Shown piece by piece: positions 34,310 to 42,894 of a stretch of 64,000 nt of DNA (position 1 is its first letter; each line of letters opens with the position of its first letter). Source of the DNA: Actinocorallia sp. API 0066 (lineage in GTDB: Bacteria > Actinomycetota > Actinomycetes > Streptosporangiales > Streptosporangiaceae). The notes beneath the pieces were generated by a model that was given only the letters and a program-made list of their open reading frames with translations, had not been told where the DNA came from and ran no database searches. Position numbers and translations under genes: made by a program. The stretch spans positions 248,001 through 312,000 of the forward strand of contig NZ_JAJLQY010000005.1 of assembly GCF_020991275.1 (NCBI RefSeq), read 5' to 3'.

Positions 34310-34430
34310 TGTCGACCACGACCGCGAGATCACGCACGGAGGACGGACGACATCGCGTCCGACGCCGTCGTCAAGTTCCACCGAACTGGTGGCTTGAGCC
34401 GGGTGTTCTTCGCTGGGTTCTGGGTAACGG

Positions 34431-35588
34431 TCAGGACCAGGTGAGGGGCAGCGTGTTGAGGCCCTGGAGGCCGTAGGTGTGTTCGGTGGGGTTCGGGCGG
34501 TTGAGGGCGTAAGGGGGGAGGACGCGGTGCCATTCTTCGAGGGCGACGCGGAGTTCGAGGCGGGCCAGGTGGGCGCCCAGGCAGCGGTGGGGCCCGGCGG
34601 CGAAGGCGAGGTGGCGGTTGTGGGGACGGCGGAGGTCAACGCGGGCGGGGGCGGTGAAGGCGCGCGGGTCACGGTTCGCGGACGTCAGCGGGAGCATCAC
34701 CATGTCGCCCGCTTTCATGGGGCAGCCTGCGAACTCGGCGTCGCGGGTCACCTTACGGCCGGGCAGAACGATCGAGTAGGCGCGCGTCAGTTCTTCGACG
34801 GCCGACGGGATCAGGTCGGGGTCCGCGCGCAGCTCCTTCTGGTCGGCGGGGTGGGTGGCGAGGTGCCAGAACGCGTAGGAGAGTTGCGAGGTGACGGTGT
34901 CCAGGCCCGCCATGAACAGCAGGAGGCACATGGCGAGGAGGTCGGCCTCGGGGATGGGCGCGCCGTCGAGCGTCCAGGTGACGGCGTCGCTGATCAGGTC
35001 GTCGGCGGGGTGGGCGCGCCGGTGCGCGATCAGCTCGGCGAACATCGCGGTCACCTCGCCCATCGCCGCCATCCGCGCGGCGTTCGCCGAAGGCGGCCCG
35101 TGCAGGATGGCGCGTTCCCAGGCGAGGAAGGTGTCGAGCCGCTCGACGGGCAAGCCCATCAGCTCCAGGAAGATCACCGCCGGGAACGGGACGGCGAAGT
35201 CCGCCACGAAGTCACACCCGCCGGACGCGGCGAATCCGGCGACGAGCCCGGCGCAGTGCTCGCGGACGCGCGCCTCCCGCGCCTTGACGGCCGCCGGGGT
35301 GAAGTGCGGGCGCAGCAGCCGCCGCCACCCGGTGTGCTCGGGCGGGTCGAGCATCTCGGGGATCCAGCGGTAGCGGGGCTCGGGGTCGAGCGCGTTCACC
35401 GAGGCGCTGGAGAACAGCTCGGGATCCTGGAAGGCGGCCAGGATGTCCTCGTATCTGGTGAGCACCCAGAAGCCCTTGCCGTAGGCCGAATAGAAGGCCC
35501 TGTGCTCTTCGCGGACACCGTCCATGATCTCGGCGGTCGTGCCTACGGGTTGGGCGGCGGCGAGGAGGCTGAAGTCGAGTTCCGTCAC
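34431..35588 (-). CDS. cytochrome P450
   Basis: 385 residues, bacterial soluble P450. I-helix LLFMAGLDTVTSQLS, EELTR (ExxR), heme loop FAAGPHRCLGAHLARLE with the Cys ligand. No membrane anchor, so it needs separate ferredoxin and reductase partners (none nearby). GTG 35588 start. It is 33 nt downstream of the methyltransferase on the same strand. It may tailor the polyketide, but it is 4 kb from the core unit. Confidence 0.94.
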   Translation of the reverse strand: MTELDFSLLAAAQPVGTTAEIMDGVREEHRAFYSAYGKGFWVLTRYEDILAAFQDPELFSSASVNALDPEPRYRWIPEMLDPPEHTGWRRLLRPHFTPAAVKAREARVREHCAGLVAGFAASGGCDFVADFAVPFPAVIFLELMGLPVERLDTFLAWERAILHGPPSANAARMAAMGEVTAMFAELIAHRRAHPADDLISDAVTWTLDGAPIPEADLLAMCLLLFMAGLDTVTSQLSYAFWHLATHPADQKELRADPDLIPSAVEELTRAYSIVLPGRKVTRDAEFAGCPMKAGDMVMLPLTSANRDPRAFTAPARVDLRRPHNRHLAFAAGPHRCLGAHLARLELRVALEEWHRVLPPYALNRPNPTEHTYGLQGLNTLPLTWS

Positions 35589-35621
35589 CTTGTCACTCTC
35601 CGTGGGGTCGGTACTGACGGG

Positions 35622-36425
35622 TCAGGGTTTGACGGCGACCCCGCACAGGAACCACGCGGGCAGCCCGAGCGGCGCGCCCGCCGGTCCGGGACGCCACTCG
35701 GTGAGCGGCACCAGGCCGGGTTCGAGCAGGTCGAAGCCGTCGAAGAAGCGGGCGATGGCGGCGCGCGGCCGGAGCGTCATCGCCGCGCCCGCGCGCCGGT
35801 AGACCGCGGCGCCTGCCTCGGCCGCGTCGGGCAGTTCCGCCGCGGTGATGTGGGAGACGACGAGGTGGCTGCCGGACGGGACGGCGTCGCCGATCGCCCG
35901 GACGGCCTTCCACGGGTCCTCCTCGTCGGTCAGGCAGTGCAGGACGGCGACGAGGAGCACGGCGACGGGTTCCGTCAGGTCGAGCGTGGCTTTGTGGCGG
36001 AGGTCTGCCAGCAGGTCGGCGGGCCGCCGCAGGTCCCCGGCGAGGACGGCGGCGCCCGCGACGCCCGTCAGCAGGGCCCTCCCGTGCGCGAGGACGACGG
36101 GGTCGTTGTCGACGTACACGCATCGGCTGGCGGGGTCGGCCTCTTGGGCGACTTCGTGCACGTTGCCCTGGGTCGGCAGCCCTGCCCCCAGGTCGAGGAA
36201 CTGCGTTATGCCCGCCTCGTGGACGAGGTGGCGCACCGCCCTGCCGAGGAACGCCCGGTTCGCGCGGGCCAGCGCGGGCGTCTGCGGCGCGGCCCGCAGC
36301 ACCCGCGCGGCGGTCTCGCGGTCGACCGCGTAGTTGTCCTTGCCGCCCAGGTAGTAGTCGTACATCCGGGCGACGTTCGGCACGGTGACGTCGATGTCGA
36401 TGCCTTCGGGCACCGGCTCGTCCAT
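35622..36425 (-). CDS. SAM-dependent methyltransferase (pfam04672-like)
   Basis: 267 residues from ATG 36425 (AGGGGG at good distance; the ORF itself opens nine codons earlier). Family signature VPNVARMYDYYLGGKDNY, then TQFLDLGAGLPTQGNVHEVA (SAM site), CVYVDNDPVV and SHITAAELP. These proteins are abundant in actinomycetes, with mostly unknown substrates. It probably forms an operon with the P450. Confidence 0.88.
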   Translation of the reverse strand: MDEPVPEGIDIDVTVPNVARMYDYYLGGKDNYAVDRETAARVLRAAPQTPALARANRAFLGRAVRHLVHEAGITQFLDLGAGLPTQGNVHEVAQEADPASRCVYVDNDPVVLAHGRALLTGVAGAAVLAGDLRRPADLLADLRHKATLDLTEPVAVLLVAVLHCLTDEEDPWKAVRAIGDAVPSGSHLVVSHITAAELPDAAEAGAAVYRRAGAAMTLRPRAAIARFFDGFDLLEPGLVPLTEWRPGPAGAPLGLPAWFLCGVAVKP

Positions 36426-36605
36426 CCGCCACCCCCTCCGCCAAGATCCCATCTTTCCAGGGCGGATCGCGAGCTTCCACCTTTGAGAGTTTCCACCCCC
36501 TCCGGAACGCGGCTTTTGGACGTCCGGACGGCATTACCGACGCCCTGGCCGGACATCGGGCGCTCTGGGCCGTCGCCGCCGGGGCTTCGGTGGTAGGAGT
36601 GGGGG

Positions 36606-37154
36606 GTGGACGGGTTCGGGCGGCGCGAGTTCCAACTGGTTCTGTTGCGGCGGATGGGGGACTTCCAACCGGATCTTGTGCTTGAGGCGGCCCGGCGACT
36701 GGGCGCGTCGCGGACGGAGATGCGGGAGGTGAACGCCCGCTGGCAGCGTTTCGTCCGGGCGCGGAGCGCGCCGCGCGGAGTGGCGCGGCTGCGGGCCGTT
36801 CTCGGACCTCCCGAGGAGGTGGCCGAGCGGCCGCTGGGCGACGTCCACTGCCGCGCCTCCCGGTGGACGCTGCCGCTGTGGCCGGAGTTCCGTTACGAGG
36901 CGCTTGCCGGGCCCGAGGGCACACTCCTCCAGGAGTGGCTGGTCCGCCCGGAGTCGTCGCCCATCCCCGACCTCACCTCCGTCGCCGACCTGGCGCCCTG
37001 GTCGTGTGTGGTCGGCGACGTCGCCCAAGCCTTCGCCCCCGTCACCCACCTAGACGGCGAAGGCCCCAGCCGCTGGGCCGTCACCTTCACCACCCCCGAG
37101 GGAACCGCCCACACCGCCCACTTCACCTGGGGCCTCCTCCAGTCCGTCACCTGA
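36606..37154 (+). CDS. hypothetical protein
   Basis: 182 residues, not recognised. GTG 36606 with GGAG upstream. The N-terminal third is helical (REFQLVLLRRMGDFQPDLVL); the C-terminal part is beta-rich (RWAVTFTTPEGTAHTAHFTW). No signal peptide or membrane helix. Divergent from the methyltransferase and convergent with the SDR; followed by a strong terminator. Confidence 0.65.
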   Translation: MDGFGRREFQLVLLRRMGDFQPDLVLEAARRLGASRTEMREVNARWQRFVRARSAPRGVARLRAVLGPPEEVAERPLGDVHCRASRWTLPLWPEFRYEALAGPEGTLLQEWLVRPESSPIPDLTSVADLAPWSCVVGDVAQAFAPVTHLDGEGPSRWAVTFTTPEGTAHTAHFTWGLLQSVT

Positions 37155-37241
37155 CCGCCGAACCCCACACCCAGACCCGGGCGACGTCGCGGGCGGCGAC
37201 GGCGGAGTGCGCGCTTGCGCGGTGGGGGCGGCGGGCGCCGG

Positions 37242-37268
37242 GGCGCCCAGGTTTGTGACCTGGGCGCC
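37242..37268. terminator. bidirectional stem-loop between convergent genes
   Basis: Perfect 11-bp stem (GGCGCCCAGGT at 37242-37252, complement 37258-37268) with loop TTGTG, between the hypothetical gene (stop 37154) and the SDR (stop 37314). Confidence 0.75.
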
Positions 37269-37313
37269 TGGGCGGCGGCGGCTTGGTGAGCGGAGGCGGG
37301 GTGGGGGGTTGGG

Positions 37314-38237
37314 TTAGGGGACGGGGCGGGTTAGGTCGGTGAGGGCGGAGCTGGTGTTCCAGAGGTCGGCGGCGAGGTCCAGGTTGTAGGAGTCGGTGGA
37401 GGAGCGGGTCTCGGTGAAGCCCTCGAAGTAGCGGCCGCTGGTGGTCTCCAGGGCCGGGTCGAGGACGAGGCGGGCCAGGGCGCGGCCGGAGCGGCGCTGG
37501 GTGTGGATGTTGAGGGGGAGGACGGTGAGGGCCGGGAGGACAAAGCGCCAGCCGAAGCGCTGGAAGGCGCCGTAGTCGCGGGCGAGGCCGGAGCCCGGCA
37601 TCATGCCCGGGTCGAACGCGTTGACGGTGACGCCGTCGTTCGTGTCGAGGCGGCGGTCCAGCTCGTAGGCGGTGAGGACGTTGCAGAGCTTCGACGTGGT
37701 GTAGCGGATCCGGCCGTGCAGGTTGCCGCCCTCGGGGTCCACGGGGCGGGCGAGAGACTGCGCGTCGGTGTAGCGCGGCGCGGGCATGCCGGTCTTGCGC
37801 GCGGGGTCGTGCGTGTCGCTGGCGACGAAGACGATCCGGCCGGGCGGCTGGAGCAGCGACAGCATCAGGTTCGCCAGCAGGAAGTGGGCGAGGTGGTTGA
37901 CCGCGAACGTCTCCTCGAAGCCGTCGTCGGTGTACCGGACGTCGCTGACGAACTGCACACCCGCGTTGCACACGAGCGAGTGGACGGGCGGCAGTTCGCG
38001 GAGCGGCAGTTCCCGGACGAAGCGCCGGACGTCGGCGAGCGAGGCGAGGTCGAGGTCGAGCGGGACGACCCGGCCGCCGGTCTCGGCCGACAGGCGGTCG
38101 GCGGCGGCGACGGTGGCGGCGCGGTTGCGTCCGGCGATCGCCACACACCAGCCGCGCTCGGCGGCGATCACCTTGGCCGCCTGGTATCCGAGGCCGCGCG
38201 ACCCTCCGGTGATCACTACCGTGCGTTGTGCGTTCAT
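37314..38237 (-). CDS. short-chain dehydrogenase/reductase
   Basis: 307 residues. Rossmann motif VVITGGSRGLGYQAA, NADP-type AGRN, CNAGVQF (NAG motif), Ser region IVFVASDTHD and catalytic YTTSK. Resembles the protochlorophyllide-reductase/retinol-dehydrogenase group often found in clusters. ATG 38237. It is 16 nt downstream of the TetR gene, same strand, so TetR probably controls it. Confidence 0.9.
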   Translation of the reverse strand: MNAQRTVVITGGSRGLGYQAAKVIAAERGWCVAIAGRNRAATVAAADRLSAETGGRVVPLDLDLASLADVRRFVRELPLRELPPVHSLVCNAGVQFVSDVRYTDDGFEETFAVNHLAHFLLANLMLSLLQPPGRIVFVASDTHDPARKTGMPAPRYTDAQSLARPVDPEGGNLHGRIRYTTSKLCNVLTAYELDRRLDTNDGVTVNAFDPGMMPGSGLARDYGAFQRFGWRFVLPALTVLPLNIHTQRRSGRALARLVLDPALETTSGRYFEGFTETRSSTDSYNLDLAADLWNTSSALTDLTRPVP

Positions 38238-38253
38238 CTCAGCTACATCCCTC

Positions 38254-38916
38254 TCAGCGGTCCGGCTCGGGAGCCGCCCGGATCCGGGCGACCACGATCG
38301 GGGTGAGCTGTGTCAGCGCCAGCCCCAGATCGGCGAACATCTTCTTGACGTCGGTCTGTTCTGGTTCGAGGTGCAGGGCGAAGAAGCAGCCGTCGGAGTA
38401 GGCGACGGCGAAGCGGGTCAGTTCGGCGGCGGCGGGCTCGGCGACGGCGGCGGGGTGCGCGGCCGCCAGCATCTGGCCGATGGCGTCGCGGAAGTGGGCG
38501 ATGGCGCGGTGCCGCACCCGTTGGACGAGTTCGGCGGCGACGGCGTCGCCGGCGCTGTCCAGGGCGAGCATGTAGAAGAGGCGGAGGAAGGCGGGGTGCG
38601 CGGCCAGCCCGTCGGCTCCCGCGTCCAGGAGCGCGCGCACCCGTTCCTGCGGCGGCCCGGTCAGGTCGTCCCAGGTCGGCAGCCCGGCGAACCAGCGGCG
38701 GGCGCCGCGCTCCATGACGGCGGCGAGCACCCCTTCCTTGCTGCCGAAGTGCCAGTAGATCGACGGCGGCGGCAGCCCCGCGTCCCGGCAGATCGCCGAG
38801 ATGGGGGTCGCCGCGTAGCCGTGCGCGGCCATGAGCCGCTCGGAGACATCGAGGATCTTCTCGCGGGAGTCGGCACTCTTGTTCCGGCCTCCCCTAGACG
38901 TACCAGGCACACCCAT
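38254..38916 (-). CDS. TetR-family regulator
   Basis: 220 residues from ATG 38916; the ORF opens further up, but that part spans the promoter. HTH at about 15-60: SREKILDVSERLMAAHGYAA, TPISAICRDAGLPPPSIYWHF, GSKEGVLAAVM. The C-terminal ligand domain is helical. It probably represses itself and the SDR through the operator just upstream. Confidence 0.9.
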   Translation of the reverse strand: MGVPGTSRGGRNKSADSREKILDVSERLMAAHGYAATPISAICRDAGLPPPSIYWHFGSKEGVLAAVMERGARRWFAGLPTWDDLTGPPQERVRALLDAGADGLAAHPAFLRLFYMLALDSAGDAVAAELVQRVRHRAIAHFRDAIGQMLAAAHPAAVAEPAAAELTRFAVAYSDGCFFALHLEPEQTDVKKMFADLGLALTQLTPIVVARIRAAPEPDR

Positions 38917-38919
38917 GAC

Positions 38920-38935
38920 TATAGTGAGCGCTATA
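38920..38935. promoter_or_regulatory. inverted-repeat operator over the tetR promoter
   Basis: TATAG-N6-CTATA at 38920-38935, 4 nt upstream of the tetR start. On the minus strand TGACTC, 16 nt, TATAGT form a plausible -35/-10 pair; the -10 overlaps the repeat, so bound repressor would block the promoter. The AT-rich patch stands out in this GC-rich region. Confidence 0.55.
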
Positions 38936-38985
38936 TACAGAGTCACCGTTCCGTCGGGGAGGACAGATGAGAAGCCGATCACACC

Positions 38986-39699
38986 TCACTCGGTCTCCGC
39001 CGCGAACCGCTGGGCGTAGACGATCAGCTGGCTCCGGTCGCGGAGTCCGAGGTGCCGCAGGATGGCCGACAGGTGGCTTTTGACGGTTGATCTGGCGACA
39101 TTCAGCGTCTCGGCGATCTCGGCGTTCGAATATCCCATGATCACAAGGTTCAGAACGTCTCTCTGGCGTGCCGTGAGTTTCATTCCGTCGAGCTGGCCGA
39201 TCACATTCGTTGGGGCTGGAGAGGGCGTATCGAAACGCTCCACTAGCGTTCGGACAACGTAAGGCTGAAGGACCACGGTGCCCCGTGCGACGGCGAGGAC
39301 CTCGTCGACCAGCTGGGCTTTCGGCGCGTTGCGGGAAAGGACGCCGCCGGCCCCGTGCCGGAGCGCCTCGACGGCCACTTCCGGCACCCCGGCCGCGCAG
39401 ATCGCGGCGATCCGGAAACGGCTCACGACCTCGATCCCGAGCAGCCCCCGGACGACGTCGGCGCTGGTCCCGTCCAGGTTGAGCAGGACCACGTCGGGCA
39501 CCCCGAAACGGACCCCGTCCACCAGTTGCCCCGGTTCGGCCGACTGTCCGACCACCACGATTCCCGGCTCTGATTCGAGAATCGCCGCCAATCCCGCCCG
39601 GCTGAGGTCGTTAGTGTCGTGTACGAACACGCGGACCGTGCCAGCCGCCCCCGCCTTCCGACCAATGAAATCCGTTGCCGGCGTGTGGCCCACATCCAT
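38986..39699 (-). CDS. NarL/LuxR-type response-regulator-like protein
   Basis: 237 residues from ATG 39699 (AGGGGGAG just upstream). A receiver-like N-terminal domain (VRVFVHDTNDLSRAGLAAIL ... VPDVVLLNLDGTSADVV) keeps the fold, but the usual phosphorylated Asp position reads VVLLNLDG, so phosphorylation is doubtful. C-terminal LuxR HTH: KLTARQRDVLNLVIMGYSNA, EIAETLNVARSTVKSHLSAI. No kinase gene is adjacent. It is probably an atypical pathway-specific activator of the cluster. About 200 gene-free, A/T-enriched nt follow to the MFS gene. Confidence 0.87.
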   Translation of the reverse strand: MDVGHTPATDFIGRKAGAAGTVRVFVHDTNDLSRAGLAAILESEPGIVVVGQSAEPGQLVDGVRFGVPDVVLLNLDGTSADVVRGLLGIEVVSRFRIAAICAAGVPEVAVEALRHGAGGVLSRNAPKAQLVDEVLAVARGTVVLQPYVVRTLVERFDTPSPAPTNVIGQLDGMKLTARQRDVLNLVIMGYSNAEIAETLNVARSTVKSHLSAILRHLGLRDRSQLIVYAQRFAAETE

Positions 39700-39901
39700 G
39701 ACTCCCCCTGGCGAAAGGTTCATGTGAGGACCATAACATCCGCCGCCGGCACCACTATCGCGACCACGCGGACAACGTGCAGCCCCCTGGCATGACATTA
39801 ACGCAAGGTGAAAGACTAATCTGGATCGCTCCCGCGCTGACCCCGGGGAAGTTGTGAAATTGATCTCACAGCCTCCCCGGGATTATGCGAAACGAAATTA
39901 T

Positions 39902-41332
39902 TCATAATTTTCGGCGACGCAATACCCAAGCGCTCAACGGTAGCCCGAGTGCCACTATCGCGGCGGCGGCCTGAAGGGCGAACTGGTACCCGTCGACGAA
40001 CGAGTCCGGCGGCGGGGTGCCGCCGCGTTCGACGGCCGCCTGGCGCGCGGTGAGCATCGCCCCGACCACGGTGACGCCGAGCAGTGCCGACAGTTCCCGT
40101 GAGGCGTTGACCAGGCCGGACACCGCGCCCGCCCGTTCGGGCGGCAGCGCGCCGAGCACAACGGCGGTCAGCGGGATCAGCGCGAGGCCGGAGCCGACGC
40201 CGAGGAGCACGAACGCGGGCAGGAAGTCGGTGAACCCGCTGCCCTGGCCGGGCAGCGAGCCGGCGACCATGCCCGCCACGGTGAGCGCGAGCCCCGTCAC
40301 GACGGTGACGGCGGCGCCGAGCCTGCGGGTGGCGGTCTCGGCGAGGATCGCGGCGACGGCCATGCACAGGGCGAGCGGGATGAAGGCGGCCCCGGCCCGG
40401 GTCGGGGTGAAGCCGAGGATGTTCTGGAAGTACAGGGCGGTGAAGAAGTAGACGCCCATGACGCCGAAGCCCCACAGGACCATGGCGACGAGCCCGCCGC
40501 TGAACACCCGGTTCCGGAAGAGCGCTAGGTCCACCATGGGGTCGGTGGCCCGGTTCTCGATGACGACGAACGCGGCGAGGGCGAGCGCCGCGAGCGTGAA
40601 GGAGCCGAGGATCACCGGGGATCCCCACCCTCTGACGTGTGCTTCGATGAGCGCGTAGGTCAGCGGGAACAGCACGAGGATGGAAGCGGCCAGGCCGGGG
40701 ACGTCGATGCGGGTGGCGGTCGCGGCCCGTGACTCCCGCAGCGTCAGCCAGGCGATCACCATGGTCAGCAGCCCGAACGGCACGTTGATGAGGAAGACCC
40801 AGCCCCACCGGAAGTGTTCGGAGATGAACCCGCCGATCGGCGGGCCGAGTGCCAGGGCGAGCGCGCCGACCGCGCTCCACACGCCGACGGCCCGGTTGAG
40901 CTCGCGTTCGTCGCGGAACGTGTCGGTCAGCACCGCGAGGGACACCGGGATGGCGAGCGCCGCGCCGATCCCCTGGAGGACCCGTCCCGCCACGAGCGTG
41001 GTGAGGTCGCCCGCGAGCCCGGCCATGAGGGACGCCGCGGTGAACACGCCGACCCCGAGCAGGAAGAACCGCCGTCTGCCGTAGAGGTCGGCGAGCCGTC
41101 CCCCGGCGAGCATGAGCCCGCAGAACACCAGCACGTAGCTGCTGACGATCCATTCCAGCCCGGCGATGGTGACGTTGAGCTCCCGCTGGATCGACGGAAG
41201 CGCGACGTTCAGGATGTTGTTGTCCATGTACGACATGAAGGTCGCCAGGGACACCGCGGCGAGGATCCACCACCGCCGGGCGGGGGTGAGGGCGCGCGCC
41301 GCGGGTTCGGTGGCGGTGTCGGGAACGCTCAC
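39902..41332 (-). CDS. DHA2-type MFS drug exporter
   Basis: 476 residues from GTG 41332, overlapping the GMC gene by 4 nt. About 14 hydrophobic segments, the EmrB/QacA plan. Motif A GRLADLYGRRRFF, motif C-like ALGPPIGGFISEHF, and WWILAAVSLATFMSYMDNNI in TM1. Proton-driven export of the cluster's product or self-resistance is likely. The ORF extends to 42397, but only in the frame opposite the GMC gene; that extension was rejected. Confidence 0.9.
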   Translation of the reverse strand: MSVPDTATEPAARALTPARRWWILAAVSLATFMSYMDNNILNVALPSIQRELNVTIAGLEWIVSSYVLVFCGLMLAGGRLADLYGRRRFFLLGVGVFTAASLMAGLAGDLTTLVAGRVLQGIGAALAIPVSLAVLTDTFRDERELNRAVGVWSAVGALALALGPPIGGFISEHFRWGWVFLINVPFGLLTMVIAWLTLRESRAATATRIDVPGLAASILVLFPLTYALIEAHVRGWGSPVILGSFTLAALALAAFVVIENRATDPMVDLALFRNRVFSGGLVAMVLWGFGVMGVYFFTALYFQNILGFTPTRAGAAFIPLALCMAVAAILAETATRRLGAAVTVVTGLALTVAGMVAGSLPGQGSGFTDFLPAFVLLGVGSGLALIPLTAVVLGALPPERAGAVSGLVNASRELSALLGVTVVGAMLTARQAAVERGGTPPPDSFVDGYQFALQAAAAIVALGLPLSAWVLRRRKL

Positions 41333-42894
41333 GTCAGCCGCTCCGCCAGGATGCCCTGGACGCACCGGTCCGCCAGCGCCGTGACGGTCAGCGCGGGCGG
41401 CACGGAGCCGGTCGAGCCGGGGATGAGGGAGCTGTCGACGACGTACAGGCGGGGCTGTCCGACGAGTTCGCCGAACCCGTTGGTGGCCCTGCCGAGCACC
41501 GCCCCGCCGAGCGAGTGCGCGGTGATGGCGGGTGTGGAGGCGAGCGTCCACGTGCCGGGGTTGGCCGTGTTGATCCTGCCGAGCGTGCGGTCGACGGCGG
41601 TCGAGAGCGCCCTGATCCGTCCGTCGAGCGAGGGCCAGTGCAGCCCGACGCTGTCGGTCAGCCAGGAGTAGGTGAAGCGCCCGAGGGCGGGTGCGGTGAG
41701 CACGCCGAGCGCGGAGGTGGCCCGCGTCTCGGCCTGGAACGGGTACCCGACGGGGAAGCCCAGGAGGGTCACGGGTGCCTCCGGGTCCGCCCAGTCCTTG
41801 GCGAGGATGTGGCCGGGACCGCCCTGTGCGGGGTTGTTGGGCGGCATCCCGGTGCGGACGGTGATGTGGTCGCCGCCGCTCCCCCAGTGCCTGCCGACCT
41901 CGTCGTTGAGGCCGGGGAGGTCGCCGCGCGCCTTGGCCCGGACGAGGAGCCGCGCGGTGCCGAGCGAGCCCGCCGCGAGGATCACGTGCCGGGCGCGGAA
42001 CTCGGGCCTGGCGAGCACCCTGCCGTTGTCGTCGAGGCGGGCGCAGCGGACGAGGTAGCGGTCGCCGGAGGCGCTGAGCCTGTCGACCCGGTGGAGCGGC
42101 AGGACGGTGGTGTGGCCGGTGGCTTCGGCGGCGGCGAGGATCGTCCGGTCCACGCTGCGTTTGGCGCCGCTGTTCATGCCGAACATGGATTCGGCGTTGA
42201 TGGCGGCGGGCGGCGCCGTCCCGGCGATCTCCTCGCGGACCCGCTGCCAGTCCATCGCCAGTTCGGCCCGTTCGGTGGGGATGCCCGCCGCGTCGGCCTG
42301 GCGTTGGAAGTCGCGTGCGTTGGTGTAGTAGGGGCTGTTGAGGACGTCGTCGGGGATGGGCGCGGTGCCGATGAGCGCGCGGGCCCGCGGGTACCACGTC
42401 CCGGCCATCTCGGTGTGGTCGAGCAGCGGCCCGAAGGAGCGTGCGAACTGGTCCTGCGGCGGCTCGGCCATGACGGCGTAGTTGACCAGGGAGCCGCCGC
42501 CGACGCCCGCGCCCGCCAGGAGCGAGACGCCGAGTCCCGGCGCGAACTCCAGGACGCCGGTGAACAGCGAGAGCGGCCGGTCGCTGAACGGTGAGGTGAC
42601 CGACAGCCAGGCGGCCCGCCCGTCCAGGTTCCGGGGGGTGGCGAAGGTGTCGCCCGCCTCGGTGATCGTCCAGCGGCGGCCGCGTTCGAGCACCACGCTG
42701 CCGATGCCCGCCTCGGCGAGCCGGAGCGCGGCGACGGCGCCCGCGTAGCCGCTGCCGATGATGAGGACGTCGACGGGTTCGGGGGCCGCGGACGCCGGGG
42801 TGGCGGCGCCAGCGGCCAGCGCGGCGGACGCGGCCGACACCGTGCCCGCCCTGAGGATCGTCCTTCTGCTGGGGTTCTGGGTCACCCGCGTCAC
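41329..42894 (-). CDS. Tat-exported GMC-type FAD oxidoreductase (cholesterol-oxidase-like)
   Basis: 521 residues from GTG 42894 (GTGA overlap with the P450; a second GTG is at 42885). Tat signal SRRTILRAGTVSAASAALAA, then ADP-binding LIIGSGYAGAVAALRLAEAG, FAD loop GAGVGGGSLVNYAVM, C-terminal NTANPGTWTLASTP and YVVDSSLIPGSTGSVPPAL. Resembles cholesterol or choline-type oxidases acting on alcohols. Its export suggests a late step outside the cell or at the membrane. Confidence 0.88.
   Translation of the reverse strand: MTRVTQNPSRRTILRAGTVSAASAALAAGAATPASAAPEPVDVLIIGSGYAGAVAALRLAEAGIGSVVLERGRRWTITEAGDTFATPRNLDGRAAWLSVTSPFSDRPLSLFTGVLEFAPGLGVSLLAGAGVGGGSLVNYAVMAEPPQDQFARSFGPLLDHTEMAGTWYPRARALIGTAPIPDDVLNSPYYTNARDFQRQADAAGIPTERAELAMDWQRVREEIAGTAPPAAINAESMFGMNSGAKRSVDRTILAAAEATGHTTVLPLHRVDRLSASGDRYLVRCARLDDNGRVLARPEFRARHVILAAGSLGTARLLVRAKARGDLPGLNDEVGRHWGSGGDHITVRTGMPPNNPAQGGPGHILAKDWADPEAPVTLLGFPVGYPFQAETRATSALGVLTAPALGRFTYSWLTDSVGLHWPSLDGRIRALSTAVDRTLGRINTANPGTWTLASTPAITAHSLGGAVLGRATNGFGELVGQPRLYVVDSSLIPGSTGSVPPALTVTALADRCVQGILAERLT

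Noticed and set aside
33867-34337. N-terminal extension of the NTPase-TPR frame
   Set aside because: Out-of-frame shadow of the two-TM gene; GTG 33866 with a GTGA overlap is the natural start.
41333-42397. N-terminal extension of the MFS gene frame
   Set aside because: Arg/Pro-rich shadow of the GMC oxidoreductase; GTG 41332 gives a normal-length DHA2 protein.
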